DNA of 64,000 nucleotides from Streptomyces sp. NBC_01549 (GTDB lineage Bacteria; Actinomycetota; Actinomycetes; Streptomycetales; Streptomycetaceae). A program made the position numbers and the translations under genes. The stretch lies in assembly GCF_026339955.1 (NCBI RefSeq), contig NZ_JAPEPW010000001.1, positions 5,389,001-5,453,000 on the forward strand, written 5' to 3'. The notes under the pieces are model-generated. The model did not search any database. It had not been told where the DNA came from and saw nothing but the letters and a program-made list of their open reading frames with translations. This document shows, piece by piece, positions 32,134 through 43,055 of the stretch (positions are counted from its first letter, which is position 1; each line of letters opens with the position of its first letter).

Positions 32134-32784
32134 GTGACCGCCCCCGAGTCGCCCCAGCCCGTCGCCGACGACGACAAGTCGCACGTGCCTCCGCTGACGA
32201 CCCGTGTCGTCATCGCCGAGGACGAGGCCCTGATCCGCCTCGACCTCAAAGAGATGCTCGAGGAAGAGGGTTACGCCGTCGTGGGCGAGGCGGGGGACGG
32301 GGAACAGGCCGTCGAGCTGGCCCGTGAGCACAAGCCCGACCTCGTGATTCTCGACGTCAAGATGCCCAAGCTGGACGGGATCTCGGCGGCCGAGAAGATC
32401 GCCGAGGAGGGCATCGCCCCCGTGCTGATGCTCACCGCGTTCTCGCAGCGCGACCTCGTCGAGCGGGCCCGTGACGCGGGCGCGATGGCGTATCTCGTGA
32501 AGCCCTTCAGCAAGAGCGACGTCGTACCGGCGATCGAGATGGCCGTCTCGCGGTTCACGGAGTTGAAGCAGTTGGAGCGGGAGGTCGCGGACCTCAGTCA
32601 GCGTCTGGAGACGCGGAAGCTGGTGGACCGGGCCAAGTCCGTGCTCCAGACGCAGTACGGGCTGACGGAGCCCGCCGCGTTCCGGTGGATCCAGAAGACC
32701 TCCATGGACCGCCGTATGTCGATGCAGCAGGTCGCCGAGGCGGTCATCGCGGACGCCGAGGAGAAGAAGTCCTCCAAGGGGTAA
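32134..32784 (+). CDS. pdtaR: ANTAR-domain response regulator PdtaR
   Basis: 216 residues. GTG 32134 with GAGGAG five bases before it; the first ~20 residues are a disordered leader. Receiver domain (VVIAEDEALIRLDLKEML, phospho-acceptor in VILDVKMPKLDG, LTAFSQ, LVKPF), a coiled linker (LEREVADLSQRLETRK) and a C-terminal ANTAR RNA-binding domain (DRAKSVLQTQYGLTEPAAFRWIQKTSMDRRMSMQQVAEAVI). ANTAR proteins bind paired hairpins in nascent RNA and prevent termination; the usual partner kinase PdtaS is encoded elsewhere. Conserved location beside pyk and polA in Streptomyces. Confidence 0.92.
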   Translation: MTAPESPQPVADDDKSHVPPLTTRVVIAEDEALIRLDLKEMLEEEGYAVVGEAGDGEQAVELAREHKPDLVILDVKMPKLDGISAAEKIAEEGIAPVLMLTAFSQRDLVERARDAGAMAYLVKPFSKSDVVPAIEMAVSRFTELKQLEREVADLSQRLETRKLVDRAKSVLQTQYGLTEPAAFRWIQKTSMDRRMSMQQVAEAVIADAEEKKSSKG

Positions 32785-32903
32785 GTGCGGGCGGCCCGTG
32801 CCGGGGTGCCGTCGCTTGCGCGCGCGAGCCCGGCGACCGCGTGTCAGGCTGGTTTTGGGGCCGGGTGGCCTTCGGACCGGCAGGGCGGCAAAGGAGACAG
32901 CGC

Positions 32904-33287
32904 GTGGAAGAGAAGGCGTTCGTCCAAGCGGTGTCGGAACGTACGGGCCTGTCCCGGCAGGAGTCGGCCGACCTCGCGCGTGCCACGCTGGAGACGCTCG
33001 CGCATCGGCTGAGCTCGGGTGAGGCGCGGAATCTGGCGCTGGAGCTCCCGGAGGGTCTGGCGGAGTCTGTTCGGCGGGGTGCCACCGCCGAGATCGAGCG
33101 TTTCGACTACGACGAGCTCGTGCGGCGTGTGGCTCAGCGCAACGTGCTCAAGCCGGACGAGGCCGACGGCGGCGTCCGTGCCGTACTGGTCACGCTCCGT
33201 GAGGCGATCAGTGAGACGGAGTTCGGCCACGCGATGTCGCAACTCGGTGCCGACTTCACCAGGCCGATCGAGAATTTCGCCGGCTGA
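32904..33287 (+). CDS. DUF2267 protein
   Basis: 127 residues; GTG 32904 preceded by AAGGAGA. All-helical DUF2267 sequence: FVQAVSERTGLSRQESADLARATLETLAHRLSSGEARNLALELPEGL, then FDYDELVRRVAQR and ISETEFGHAMSQLGADFTRPI. Cytosolic, no motif suggesting catalysis. The family is widespread in actinobacteria with no settled function. A perfect terminator palindrome follows 29 bp after the stop. Confidence 0.8.
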   Translation: MEEKAFVQAVSERTGLSRQESADLARATLETLAHRLSSGEARNLALELPEGLAESVRRGATAEIERFDYDELVRRVAQRNVLKPDEADGGVRAVLVTLREAISETEFGHAMSQLGADFTRPIENFAG

Positions 33288-33316
33288 TTGCCCGGCGAGC
33301 GGTATGGGTGAGTGAC

Positions 33317-33354
33317 GAAGAGGCCCGCGCCCCCCGGGGGGCGCGGGCCTCTTC
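33317..33354. terminator. Bidirectional terminator, perfect 38-bp palindrome
   Basis: 19 bases from 33317 (GAAGAGGCCCGCGCCCCCC) are the exact complement of 33336-33354. It lies between the convergent DUF2267 gene and livF, and would work for both. Confidence 0.85.
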
Positions 33355-33360
33355 GTACAG

Positions 33361-33382
33361 CGGCCGTACGGTCGTACGGCCG
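33361..33382. repeat. Second inverted repeat before livF stop
   Basis: CGGCCGTACG (33361-33370) and CGTACGGCCG (33373-33382) form a 10-bp stem with a two-base loop, six bases after the larger palindrome. It may stabilise the livF 3' end or be a remnant of an older terminator. Confidence 0.5.
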
Positions 33383-33392
33383 GAGCCTGGTG

Positions 33393-34109
33393 TCAGTCCT
33401 CGCCCAGGTAGGCCTTGCGTACCGACTCGTCGTGCAGCAGGTCCTGGCCGGTGCCGGAGAGGACGATGTTGCCGACCTCCATGACGTGTCCCTGATCGGC
33501 GAGGGAGAGCGCCGCCTGGGCGTTCTGCTCGACGAGGAGGATGGTCGTGCCGTCGGACTTGAGTTCGGCGATGGTGGCCATGATCTTCTGCATCATGATC
33601 GGCGAGAGGCCCATGGAGGGTTCGTCGAGCATGAGCAGCTTGGGCTGGGACATGAGCGCGCGGCCCATGGCCAGCATCTGCTGCTCGCCGCCGGAGAGGG
33701 TTCCCGCGGCCTGCTTGCGGCGTTCACCCAGGATGGGGAAGAGGTCGTAGGCGCGCTGGATGTCCTTCTCGATGCCTGCCTTGTCGGAGCGCAGGAACGC
33801 GCCGAGCTGGAGGTTCTCGGTGATCGTCAGCCGGGGGAAGATGTGGCGTCCCTCGGGGGAGTGGGCGAGGCCCAGGGAGACGATCTTGTGGGCGGGGATG
33901 TTGCTGAGGGGTTTGCCGTCGAAGGTGATGCGGCCCGAGGTGGGCTTGAGGAGCCCGGAGAGGGTGCGCAGGGTGGTCGTCTTTCCGGCGCCGTTGGTGC
34001 CGATGAGGGTGACGATCTGGCCGGCTTCGACGGAGAAGGAGATGCCCTTGACGGCTTCGATCTTGCCGTAGGCGACCTTGAGGTCTTCGACCTCGAGCAG
34101 TGCGGTCAC
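33393..34109 (-). CDS. livF: Branched-chain amino acid ABC transporter ATPase LivF
   Basis: 238 residues. GTG 34109 overlaps the livG stop (GTGA). ABC ATPase: Walker A GTNGAGKTT near residue 38, LivF-type NIPAHKIVSLGLAHSPEGRHIFPRLTITENL, signature LSGGEQQMLAMGRAL near 140, Walker B LLMLDEPSMGLSP, and the switch His region. It powers import with LivG. Last gene of the livKHMGF operon; ends at the palindromes at 33317-33382. Confidence 0.93.
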   Translation of the reverse strand: MTALLEVEDLKVAYGKIEAVKGISFSVEAGQIVTLIGTNGAGKTTTLRTLSGLLKPTSGRITFDGKPLSNIPAHKIVSLGLAHSPEGRHIFPRLTITENLQLGAFLRSDKAGIEKDIQRAYDLFPILGERRKQAAGTLSGGEQQMLAMGRALMSQPKLLMLDEPSMGLSPIMMQKIMATIAELKSDGTTILLVEQNAQAALSLADQGHVMEVGNIVLSGTGQDLLHDESVRKAYLGED

Positions 34110-35134
34110 TGGGCGTTTCCTTCCTTGCTGGTGGTGCCCTCCGCGGCGGCGTCGCTCTCGGCGGCCTCGGGGGTTTCCTCGGCCTCAGAAGCCTCGGGAG
34201 CGGCGGTGGCCTCGGGGGCTTCCGTGGGCTCAGGAGTCTCCGTGGCCTCGGGGGTCTCGTCGGCCTCGGGGGTCTCCGCGGCCACCGCGGCCACCGCCGC
34301 CTCGGCGGCTTCGGCGGCTTCGACCTCGGCGACCTCTTCCGCGCCGGGGGCGCCCTCGAAGGGGGTGCCGAGGTAGGCGGCGATGACGCGTTCGTCGCCC
34401 TGGACGACGTCCGAGGTGCCCTCGACGAGCTTCTCGCCCTGGACGAGGCAGGCGACGCGGTCGGACAGGTTGAAGATGAAGCGCATGTCGTGCTCGATGA
34501 CGAGTACGGCGATGCCCCTGTCGCGGATGGCGAAGACGAGGTCTTCGGTCGCGCGCGTCTCCTGGGGGTTCATGCCGGCCGTGGGCTCGTCCAGGAGCAG
34601 CAGTCCCGGTTCGCTCGCCATGGCGCGGGCGATTTCGAGCTTGCGCTGTTCGCCGTAGGGGAGGTTGCGGGAGAGGTGGTCGGCCTTGTGGTCGAGGCCG
34701 ATGAACTCCAGCAGTTCCATGGCGCGTTCGCGGGAGGCGGCTTCTGCCTTGCGGAAGCCGGGGCCGCGCAGGAGGGCCGACCAGAGGCCTTCCTTGGTCC
34801 TGGTGTGGCGGCCGACGAGCACGTTTTCCAGGACGGTCATGTTGGCGAAGAGCCGGATGTTCTGGAAGGTGCGGGCGATGCCGGCGCTGGTGACGAGGTG
34901 GGGCTTGGGCGGGAGGACGGTGCCCTTGTAGGAGACCTTGCCTTCGGTCGGCACGTACAGGCCGGTGAGGCAGTTGAAGAAGGTGGTCTTGCCCGCGCCG
35001 TTGGGGCCGATGAGGCCGACGATCTCGCCGGAGTTGACGGTGAGGTCGACGCTGCGGACGGCGGTGAGGCCGCCGAAGCGCATGGTGACGCCGCTGGCCT
35101 CGAGTACGGGGCTGGTGGCCGTGGTGGTGGTCAT
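34106..35134 (-). CDS. livG: Branched-chain amino acid ABC transporter ATPase LivG with acidic C-terminal tail
   Basis: 342 residues from ATG 35134. The first ~255 residues are a normal LivG: Walker A GPNGAGKTT, GIARTFQNIRLFANMTVLENVLVG, signature LPYGEQRKLEIARAMAS, Walker B LLLLDEPTAGMNP, and VLVIEHDMRFIF. The usual LivG ends shortly after AAYLG. Here about 85 more residues follow, almost only Ala, Glu, Pro, Thr and Ser, in irregular ETPEA/EAPEA units. The tail is likely disordered; a role in protein contact is conceivable but not shown. Follows livM by five bases. Confidence 0.92.
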   Translation of the reverse strand: MTTTTATSPVLEASGVTMRFGGLTAVRSVDLTVNSGEIVGLIGPNGAGKTTFFNCLTGLYVPTEGKVSYKGTVLPPKPHLVTSAGIARTFQNIRLFANMTVLENVLVGRHTRTKEGLWSALLRGPGFRKAEAASRERAMELLEFIGLDHKADHLSRNLPYGEQRKLEIARAMASEPGLLLLDEPTAGMNPQETRATEDLVFAIRDRGIAVLVIEHDMRFIFNLSDRVACLVQGEKLVEGTSDVVQGDERVIAAYLGTPFEGAPGAEEVAEVEAAEAAEAAVAAVAAETPEADETPEATETPEPTEAPEATAAPEASEAEETPEAAESDAAAEGTTSKEGNAQ

Positions 35135-35139
35135 GTGGG

Positions 35140-36945
35140 TCACGCCCCTGCCTTGGTGACGCCGACGGTGGAGTCGGGCAGGCCTTGTTCGGGGATGTCG
35201 ACGCTGTCGTCGGACTCGTGGAATTCGAGTTGGCGGCGGCGGTTGGCGATGATGCCTTCGGGGCGGAAGCGCATGAGGATCACGAGCGCGATGCCGAAGG
35301 CGAAGAGCTGGTACTCCTTCAGGAAGCCGAGCTTCTCGGGGAGGAGGTAGAGCAGGGTGGCGCCGAGGATGGGGCCGTTGACCGTGCCCATGCCGCCGAG
35401 GACGACCGCGGCGAGCAGGAAGGCGGAGTTGGGTGGTACGGAGCCGGCGAACTGGTACGGGGCCGGGTTGACGCTGTAGCCGACGTGGGCGCTGACCGTG
35501 CCGGCGAGGCCGGCGAGGGAGGCGCCGAGGGCGAAGGCGATGAGCTTGACGCGGAAGCCGTTGATGCCCATGGCGGTGGCGGCGGTCTCGTCCTCGCGGA
35601 TGGCGATCCAGGAGCGGCCGATACGGGAGTCGGCGGCGCGGTTGAAGACGATCACGACGATGCCGGTGATGATCAGCATCAGCAGGAAGTAGTTCGCGAA
35701 GCGGCCGAGGGTGATCGAGCCGATGTCGTGCGAGTTCCCGAGGTTGAACCCGAAGATGTCGAGGTCCGGGATCATCGAGATGCCGTTGGGGCCGTTGGTC
35801 AGGTTCGGTCCGGAGGAGCCGTCGAGGTTGTTGACGGAGATGCGGAAGATCTCTCCGAAGCCGAGGGTGACGATGGCGAGGTAGTCGCCGCGCAGTCGCA
35901 GGGTGGGGGCGCCGATGAGGACGCCGAAGACGAGCGATGCGGCCATGCCGGTGAGCATGGCGGCCCAGAAGGGGAACTGGACGCCGGAGAAGCGGGAGAA
36001 CTCGGAGCCGGAGACGAGGGCCGCGGCGTAGGCGCCGACGCCGAGGAAGGCGACGTATCCGAGGTCGAGGAGTCCGGTGAGGCCGACGACGATGTTGAGG
36101 CCGAGGGCGACGGTGGCGACGACGAGGATGTTCACGCCGAGGTTGGCGTTGTGCTCGTTGTTCTCGACGAAGGGGAAGACCGCCGCGGCGAGGAACGCCA
36201 TGGAGGTGGCGAATCCCTTGTGGCGGGCGTTGAGCGTGGCGAACCGGTCGAAGAGTCCGGCGGCTTGGAGTGCCCAGGTGCCGAAGATGACGAGCAGCAG
36301 GTAGCCGATGAAGGTCTCGCTGGCCTCGGGGTCGACGCCGATGCCGTAGGTGAAGACGATCAGGGCGACCGCGGTGGCGGCGGTGATGACGAGGCGCTCG
36401 GCCCAGCCGGGGAGCTTCTGGGCCGCGGGGATGCGGTCGGGCTTGCTGACCCAGTCCTTGAAGGTGTCGCCGGGGCTCGGGAGGGCGAGGGTGCCGACGA
36501 GGGCGATCAGGGAGCCGATGGCGGTGACGTAGGCGCCGGGGTCGAGGGCGACGAGGCCCTTGAGGTCGACGGCGATGGCGATGGCGCTGAACCAGCTGAC
36601 GGCGAACGCGGAGGCGGCGGCGAGGACGACGGGCGCGGTGGCGCCTGCCGGGTTGAGCCAGCGCAGGCCGCGGACGCCGAAGAGGGTGAGCGCGAAGAGC
36701 AGGGTGATCGCGCCGGCGACGAGGTCGAGGATCTGGAGGCCGGCCGGGGAGCCGTAGTAGGTGAGGTCCCCGGGGAAGTCGGCCGTGTAGGTCCACGACA
36801 TGAAGGTGCTGGCGATGGTGGCGACGGCGCCGACGGCGATGAGGGCGCGGGCGGTGGTCTGGGGGAGTGCGATCAGGCCGGGTGCGGGGGCGGTGATCTC
36901 GGCGGTGTTCTCGGTGGTGTTCTCGGTGGTTGCCATGGTGGTCAC
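35140..36945 (-). CDS. livM: Branched-chain amino acid ABC transporter permease LivM
   Basis: 601 residues; GTG 36945 overlaps the livH stop (GTGA); ATG 36936 is an alternative. A Thr/Asn/Glu-rich N-terminus is followed by about 4-5 membrane segments not found in short LivM proteins, then the conserved permease core (GLNIVVGLTGLLDLGYVAFLGVGAYAAAL, APTLRLRGDYLAIVTLGFGEI, RIGRSWIAIREDETAATAMGIN with the EAA-like loop, and VVLGGMGTVNGPILGA near the end). Forms the membrane channel with LivH. The long N-terminal membrane extension is common in actinobacterial LivM proteins as I recall them. Confidence 0.92.
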   Translation of the reverse strand: MTTMATTENTTENTAEITAPAPGLIALPQTTARALIAVGAVATIASTFMSWTYTADFPGDLTYYGSPAGLQILDLVAGAITLLFALTLFGVRGLRWLNPAGATAPVVLAAASAFAVSWFSAIAIAVDLKGLVALDPGAYVTAIGSLIALVGTLALPSPGDTFKDWVSKPDRIPAAQKLPGWAERLVITAATAVALIVFTYGIGVDPEASETFIGYLLLVIFGTWALQAAGLFDRFATLNARHKGFATSMAFLAAAVFPFVENNEHNANLGVNILVVATVALGLNIVVGLTGLLDLGYVAFLGVGAYAAALVSGSEFSRFSGVQFPFWAAMLTGMAASLVFGVLIGAPTLRLRGDYLAIVTLGFGEIFRISVNNLDGSSGPNLTNGPNGISMIPDLDIFGFNLGNSHDIGSITLGRFANYFLLMLIITGIVVIVFNRAADSRIGRSWIAIREDETAATAMGINGFRVKLIAFALGASLAGLAGTVSAHVGYSVNPAPYQFAGSVPPNSAFLLAAVVLGGMGTVNGPILGATLLYLLPEKLGFLKEYQLFAFGIALVILMRFRPEGIIANRRRQLEFHESDDSVDIPEQGLPDSTVGVTKAGA

Positions 36946-37874
36946 GCCCTGTCCGCGACGCGTTCGCCGACCAGGCCCTGTGGCCTGAACAGCAGTACGA
37001 GGATGAGGAGGACGAAGGCCCAGACGGAGGACCAGCCGCCGCCGCCGAGCTGCTGCATGCCGGGGATGCCGTCGATGTAGGAGGTGGCCATGGTTTCGGC
37101 GAGGCCGAGGACGAGGCCGCCGATCATGGCGCCGTAGATGTTGCCGATGCCGCCGAGGACGGCGGCGGTGAAGGCCTTGAGGCCCATCTGGAAGCCCATG
37201 TTGTACTGGATCGAGCCGTAGCGCAGGCCGTAGGAGACGGCGGCGACGGCGGCGAAGAAGCCGCCGATGGCGAAGGCGATCACGATGATCTTGTTGGTGT
37301 CGATGCCCATGAGCTGGGCGGTGTCAGGGTCCTGGGCGGTGGCCTGCATGGCGCGGCCGGTGCGGGACATGCTGACGAAGAGGGCGAGGGCCGCCATGCA
37401 GAGGGGGGCGGCGACGATGACGAAGAGGGAGCCGCTGCTGATGCTGATGGACCCGATGTGCCAGGGGCCGGCGTCGATCTGGGGGAAGTTGCGGTCCGTC
37501 TTGGCGTCCGGGTACCAGTTGAAGACGGCCTGCTGGAGCGCGAGGGAGAGGCCGATGGCGGTGATGAGGGGCGCCAGGCGTGGCGCGCCGCGCAGTGGTC
37601 GGTAGGCGAACCGTTCCGCCCCGACGGCGATGAGGACGGCGACGAGTCCGCCGCCGATGAGCATCGCTGGGAGGGCGATCCACATGGATGTGCCGTCGGG
37701 CAGGACGTAGAGGTAGACCGTGAGTGCGCCGAAGCCTCCGGTCATGAAGATCTCGCCGTGGGCGAAGTTGATGAGCTGGACGATGCCGTACACCATCGTG
37801 TAGCCGATGGCGATCAGCCCGTACATCGAGCCGAGGAACAGCCCGTTGGCCAGCTGCTGCGGCAGGGTGTTCAC
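36942..37874 (-). CDS. livH: Branched-chain amino acid ABC transporter permease LivH
   Basis: 310 residues. GTG 37874 has GGAGG seven bases upstream. Typical LivH start (QQLANGLFLGSMYGLIAIGYTMVYGIVQLINFAHGEIFMTGG), RTGRAMQATAQDPDTAQLMGID cytoplasmic loop that contacts the ATPases, and AAVLGGIGNIYGAMIGGLVLGL near the C-terminus; about eight membrane helices. Separated from livK by 174 bp containing a short degenerate tandem repeat, so livK may also be transcribed alone at higher level. Confidence 0.93.
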   Translation of the reverse strand: MNTLPQQLANGLFLGSMYGLIAIGYTMVYGIVQLINFAHGEIFMTGGFGALTVYLYVLPDGTSMWIALPAMLIGGGLVAVLIAVGAERFAYRPLRGAPRLAPLITAIGLSLALQQAVFNWYPDAKTDRNFPQIDAGPWHIGSISISSGSLFVIVAAPLCMAALALFVSMSRTGRAMQATAQDPDTAQLMGIDTNKIIVIAFAIGGFFAAVAAVSYGLRYGSIQYNMGFQMGLKAFTAAVLGGIGNIYGAMIGGLVLGLAETMATSYIDGIPGMQQLGGGGWSSVWAFVLLILVLLFRPQGLVGERVADRA

Positions 37875-37981
37875 CGCATGGCCTCCATGTGGGTGGGGAG
37901 AGTGAACGGGGGGAGATGGGAGGGGCCGCGCGGTGACGTGTGGTCTTGGCCGCGCGGCCCTGGGGTGTAGCTAGCGGCGGA

Positions 37982-38050
37982 TCTCGGATCGGCTGGGATC
38001 AGCTGGAGTTAGCTGGAATCGGCTGAGCACAGCTGGGATCGGATCGGATC
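37982..38050. repeat. Degenerate ~10-bp tandem repeat between livH and livK
   Basis: Six to seven imperfect units of about ten bases related to GATCAGCTGG (for example GATCGGCTGG, GATCAGCTGG, AGTTAGCTGG, AATCGGCTGA) run up to the livK stop codon. On the minus strand they lie in the livK-livH intercistronic RNA, where paired CAGCTG words could fold into short hairpins. The remaining intercistronic sequence shows no gene. Confidence 0.5.
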
Positions 38051-39269
38051 AGCCGTTGAACGTGCCGCTCTTGACGGCCTTCCACTTGCCGCCCACGACC
38101 TGGTAGACGGTGAGCTGCTTGTTCGTGGTGTCGCCGTACTCGTCGAAGGAGACGGGGCCGGCGATGCCTTCGAACTTCGTCTTCTGGACCTCGTCCACGA
38201 TCTTGGCGCGGGCGTCGTCGGGGACCTTGCCGTCCTTCACGACGTTGGCGATCGCCTTGATGATGGCGGTCGCGGCGTCGTAGGAGTAGCCACCGTAGGT
38301 GCCGTAGTCGCCCTTGAGGCCGGAGGCCTTGTACTTCTTGATGAAGTCCGCGGCGGAGGGCAGGGAGTCGACGGGCTGGCCGACGGAGGTGACCAGGTCA
38401 CCCTCGGAGGTCTTGCCGGCGGTCTGGATGTAGGTGTCGCTGAACATGCCGTCGCCGCCGAACAGCGGGACCTTGACTCCGCCGTCCTTGAGCTGCTTGG
38501 TGAGCTTCTCCGACTCGTCGTACTGGCCACCGTAGTAGACCAGGTCGGCCTTCGAGTTCTTGATCTTGGTGACGAGGGCGGAGAAGTCGGTGTCGCCGGT
38601 GTTGACGTGGTCCTCGCCGGCGACCTTGCCGCCGCCCTTGGTGAAGCCGGCCTTGAACAGCTTGGCCAGGCCCGCGCCGTAGGTCTGCTTGTCGTCGACG
38701 ACGAAGACGTTCTTCTTCTTGAGCGTGCTGGTCGCGTACTCGGCCGCGAAGCCGCCCTGGAGGGCGTCGGTGGTGGCCGTGCGGAAGTACGTCTTGAACG
38801 GGCGCGACTTCGCGGTCTGCCAGTTCTTGCCCTGGGTGAGCTCGGGCGCCGTGTTGGAGGGCGAGACCTCGACCAGGTTGGCTTTCGCGAAGACCTGCTG
38901 CATCTGCGTGGCCACACCGGAGTTCAGCGGGCCGACGACGCCGAGGACCTTGTCGTTGTTGACGAGGGCGGTGGCGTTCTGCTGGCCGCTGGCCGGGATG
39001 GCCTTGTCGTCGAGCGCCTGGACCTTGAAGGTCACGCCGGGAACGGTGTTGTTCTTGTTGGCGTCGTCGACGGCGATCTGCACACCGCCCTGGATGCCGA
39101 GGCCGGTTGCGGAGTTCTGACCGGTCAGCGGAGCGTCAACGCCGATGATGATCTCGGTCTTGCTGCCGCTGCTCTTGTCCCCGCTGTCGTCACGCGAACC
39201 GCAGGCGGTCAGCGTGAGTGCTCCGGTGGTGAGCACGGAGGTGAGTATGACCAAAGAACGCTGTCGCAC
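38049..39269 (-). CDS. livK: Branched-chain amino acid-binding lipoprotein LivK
   Basis: 406 residues from GTG 39269 with GAGAGG upstream. Lipoprotein signal with lipobox LTAC (Cys23), followed by a Ser/Asp/Lys-rich linker. Periplasmic-binding-protein type I fold (EIIIGVDAPLTGQNSATGLGIQGGVQIAVDDAN, LGVVGPLNSGVATQMQQVF, SPSNTAPELTQG, YDAATAIIKAI). Captures Leu/Ile/Val or related amino acids at the outer membrane face for LivHMGF. First gene of the operon; over 800 bp of upstream sequence separates it from the thioesterase gene. Confidence 0.92.
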   Translation of the reverse strand: MRQRSLVILTSVLTTGALTLTACGSRDDSGDKSSGSKTEIIIGVDAPLTGQNSATGLGIQGGVQIAVDDANKNNTVPGVTFKVQALDDKAIPASGQQNATALVNNDKVLGVVGPLNSGVATQMQQVFAKANLVEVSPSNTAPELTQGKNWQTAKSRPFKTYFRTATTDALQGGFAAEYATSTLKKKNVFVVDDKQTYGAGLAKLFKAGFTKGGGKVAGEDHVNTGDTDFSALVTKIKNSKADLVYYGGQYDESEKLTKQLKDGGVKVPLFGGDGMFSDTYIQTAGKTSEGDLVTSVGQPVDSLPSAADFIKKYKASGLKGDYGTYGGYSYDAATAIIKAIANVVKDGKVPDDARAKIVDEVQKTKFEGIAGPVSFDEYGDTTNKQLTVYQVVGGKWKAVKSGTFNG

Positions 39270-39762
39270 GTTGAATCCTCTCCCTGGCGCAGCAGCCCTG
39301 CTGAGCTGCCGTGTGTCTCGCCGGGCCGTACTGGGTGAAACCGAGCCGTGCTGCAGACGCGCCCGGCGGCGCGGTGACTGGCCGTGACTCTAAGCCTGTC
39401 TGTGGGCCCGGGCATCGCCGTGGGCTGGCTTGTGACTTTCTTGTTATGACGTGCCGGTTGATGGGCTTCAGGGACGGGTATTCTCAGCCGATTTGGCGGA
39501 AATTCTTCTCGTTCCACATGTTGAGAATCCGCACTTCCGGTTGCGCGTGGGCGAAGGTCGCCGTCGGACGCCGTCGCAGGTCGCGTGGAGGAGCCGGGAG
39601 AGGTCGCGGGAGTACGGGCCGTCGAAGGATGGAGCTCTGATGCCGTATTGCGTGCGTGTTACGCAGCGTTACGTCGAGAAAAGGGAACTCGGAGTTCGGT
39701 CGGCGTACGCGGTATTGGCGCGCATGAGGTGCGGTCCGGGCGTGCGGTCTCGTGAAGGCGTG

Positions 39763-39993
39763 TTAAGTCGCCCGAAAGGGTGCTGAGTTGCCGCTGGTTT
39801 CCGGTAACTCCGGCGTATTGGAGTGTGGTTGCGGCGGGTGGGGGCGTGCGGGGGCCGGGGCGTGCGGAAGGGGTGCGTGGAAGGGGCGCGTGGGGTCGGG
39901 GCCGGGGCGGAGGTATCCGTCCTCGGTCAGGCGCGGAATCGGTCGGTCCCAGAAGGGGCCGGTGTTGACGCGCCAGCCGCTGCGGGCGGACAC
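39763..39993 (-). CDS. Possible small hypothetical protein
   Basis: A 76-codon frame from GTG 39993. Its first half (VNTGPFWDRPIPRLTEDGYLRPG) has mixed composition and strong G/C third positions, unlike random frames here; the second half is Pro/His-rich. The ribosome site (CGGAG) is too close to be convincing. The rest of 39270-40117 holds nothing I can support: the livK leader and promoter must lie at its left end, and the right end has a decayed echo of the interspersed repeats near 40072. Low confidence as a gene. Confidence 0.25.
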   Translation of the reverse strand: MSARSGWRVNTGPFWDRPIPRLTEDGYLRPGPDPTRPFHAPLPHAPAPARPHPPQPHSNTPELPETSGNSAPFRAT

Positions 39994-40117
39994 CTCCGCC
40001 CCGTCCCCTGCCCGCCGTGCCCGAGTGCCGCGGAGTGGGGGCAGTTGTCTCCTGCCCCCTTGCTCGCCGTATGCGGCTGCCGGTGAGTGGTGGGTGGGGG
40101 CCGTTCTGGAGGCGGGG

Positions 40118-40603
40118 TCAGGCCTCGCGTACGTGGTCGGCGTCGGTGGGGGTCACGTCGCGCAGGAAGCAGGTGAGTCGGGCGGTGCAGACGCGCTTGT
40201 CGTTCTCGTCGGTGATGACGATCTCGTACGTCGCTGTCGTGCGCCCGCGGTGCACGGGAGTGGCCACGCCGGTGACGAGGCCGGAGCGGGCGCCGCGGTG
40301 GTGGGTGCAGTTCAGGTCGACGCCGACGGCGATCTTGGAGCTGCCGCCGTGGAGCATGGAGCCGACCGATCCGAGGGTCTCCGCGAGGACGGCGGAGGCG
40401 CCGCCGTGCAGAAGGCCGTACGGCTGGGTGTTGCCCTCCACCGGCATGGTGCCGACGACCCGGTCCGCGGAGGCCTCGATGATCTGCACGCCCATGCGGG
40501 TGCCGAGGTGGCCTGCTGAGAAGAGGGCGGGCAGGTCGACGCCGAGTGCGGCGTACTCGTCGATGACCTCTTGCGGGAACTTCACTTGGCTCTGCTCGCC
40601 CAT
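40118..40603 (-). CDS. PaaI-type hotdog-fold thioesterase
   Basis: 161 residues from ATG 40603. Single hotdog domain: GTRMGVQIIEASADRVVGTMPV, then the catalytic-loop motif YGLLHGGASAVLAETLGSVGSM, and VGVDLNCTHHRGARSGLVTGVATPVHRGRTTATYEIVITDENDKRV. Hydrolyses small or aromatic acyl-CoA thioesters in the cytosol; the substrate cannot be read from sequence. Follows the molybdoenzyme-like gene's stop region by 50 bp on the same strand, upstream of it, so the two may share a transcript. Confidence 0.85.
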   Translation of the reverse strand: MGEQSQVKFPQEVIDEYAALGVDLPALFSAGHLGTRMGVQIIEASADRVVGTMPVEGNTQPYGLLHGGASAVLAETLGSVGSMLHGGSSKIAVGVDLNCTHHRGARSGLVTGVATPVHRGRTTATYEIVITDENDKRVCTARLTCFLRDVTPTDADHVREA

Positions 40604-40653
40604 GGGGCCCGGCTCCGATCGTCGTCGGTCTCTCTGACTGGCTGAGCAAACGC

Positions 40654-42933
<2,280 letters not shown>

Positions 42934-43055
42934 CAGGGGACCCCCTCGCATATACGTGTGAAGTACGTCGGCGATCCTCGCACGTGCCGGTGACGGCGAG
43001 GGTGGCCGGTCCCGGGAGGTCCGCACTGTCAGTGGGGCGTGGCAGGATCGGGGGC

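Noticed and set aside
33312..37080. Long plus-strand frames across livFGMH
   Set aside because: All are mirror frames of the liv operon, Gly/Asp/Val-rich, with no domains.
39451..39786. A 111-codon plus-strand frame upstream of the thioesterase
   Set aside because: No ribosome site, no compositional coding signal and no recognisable motif.
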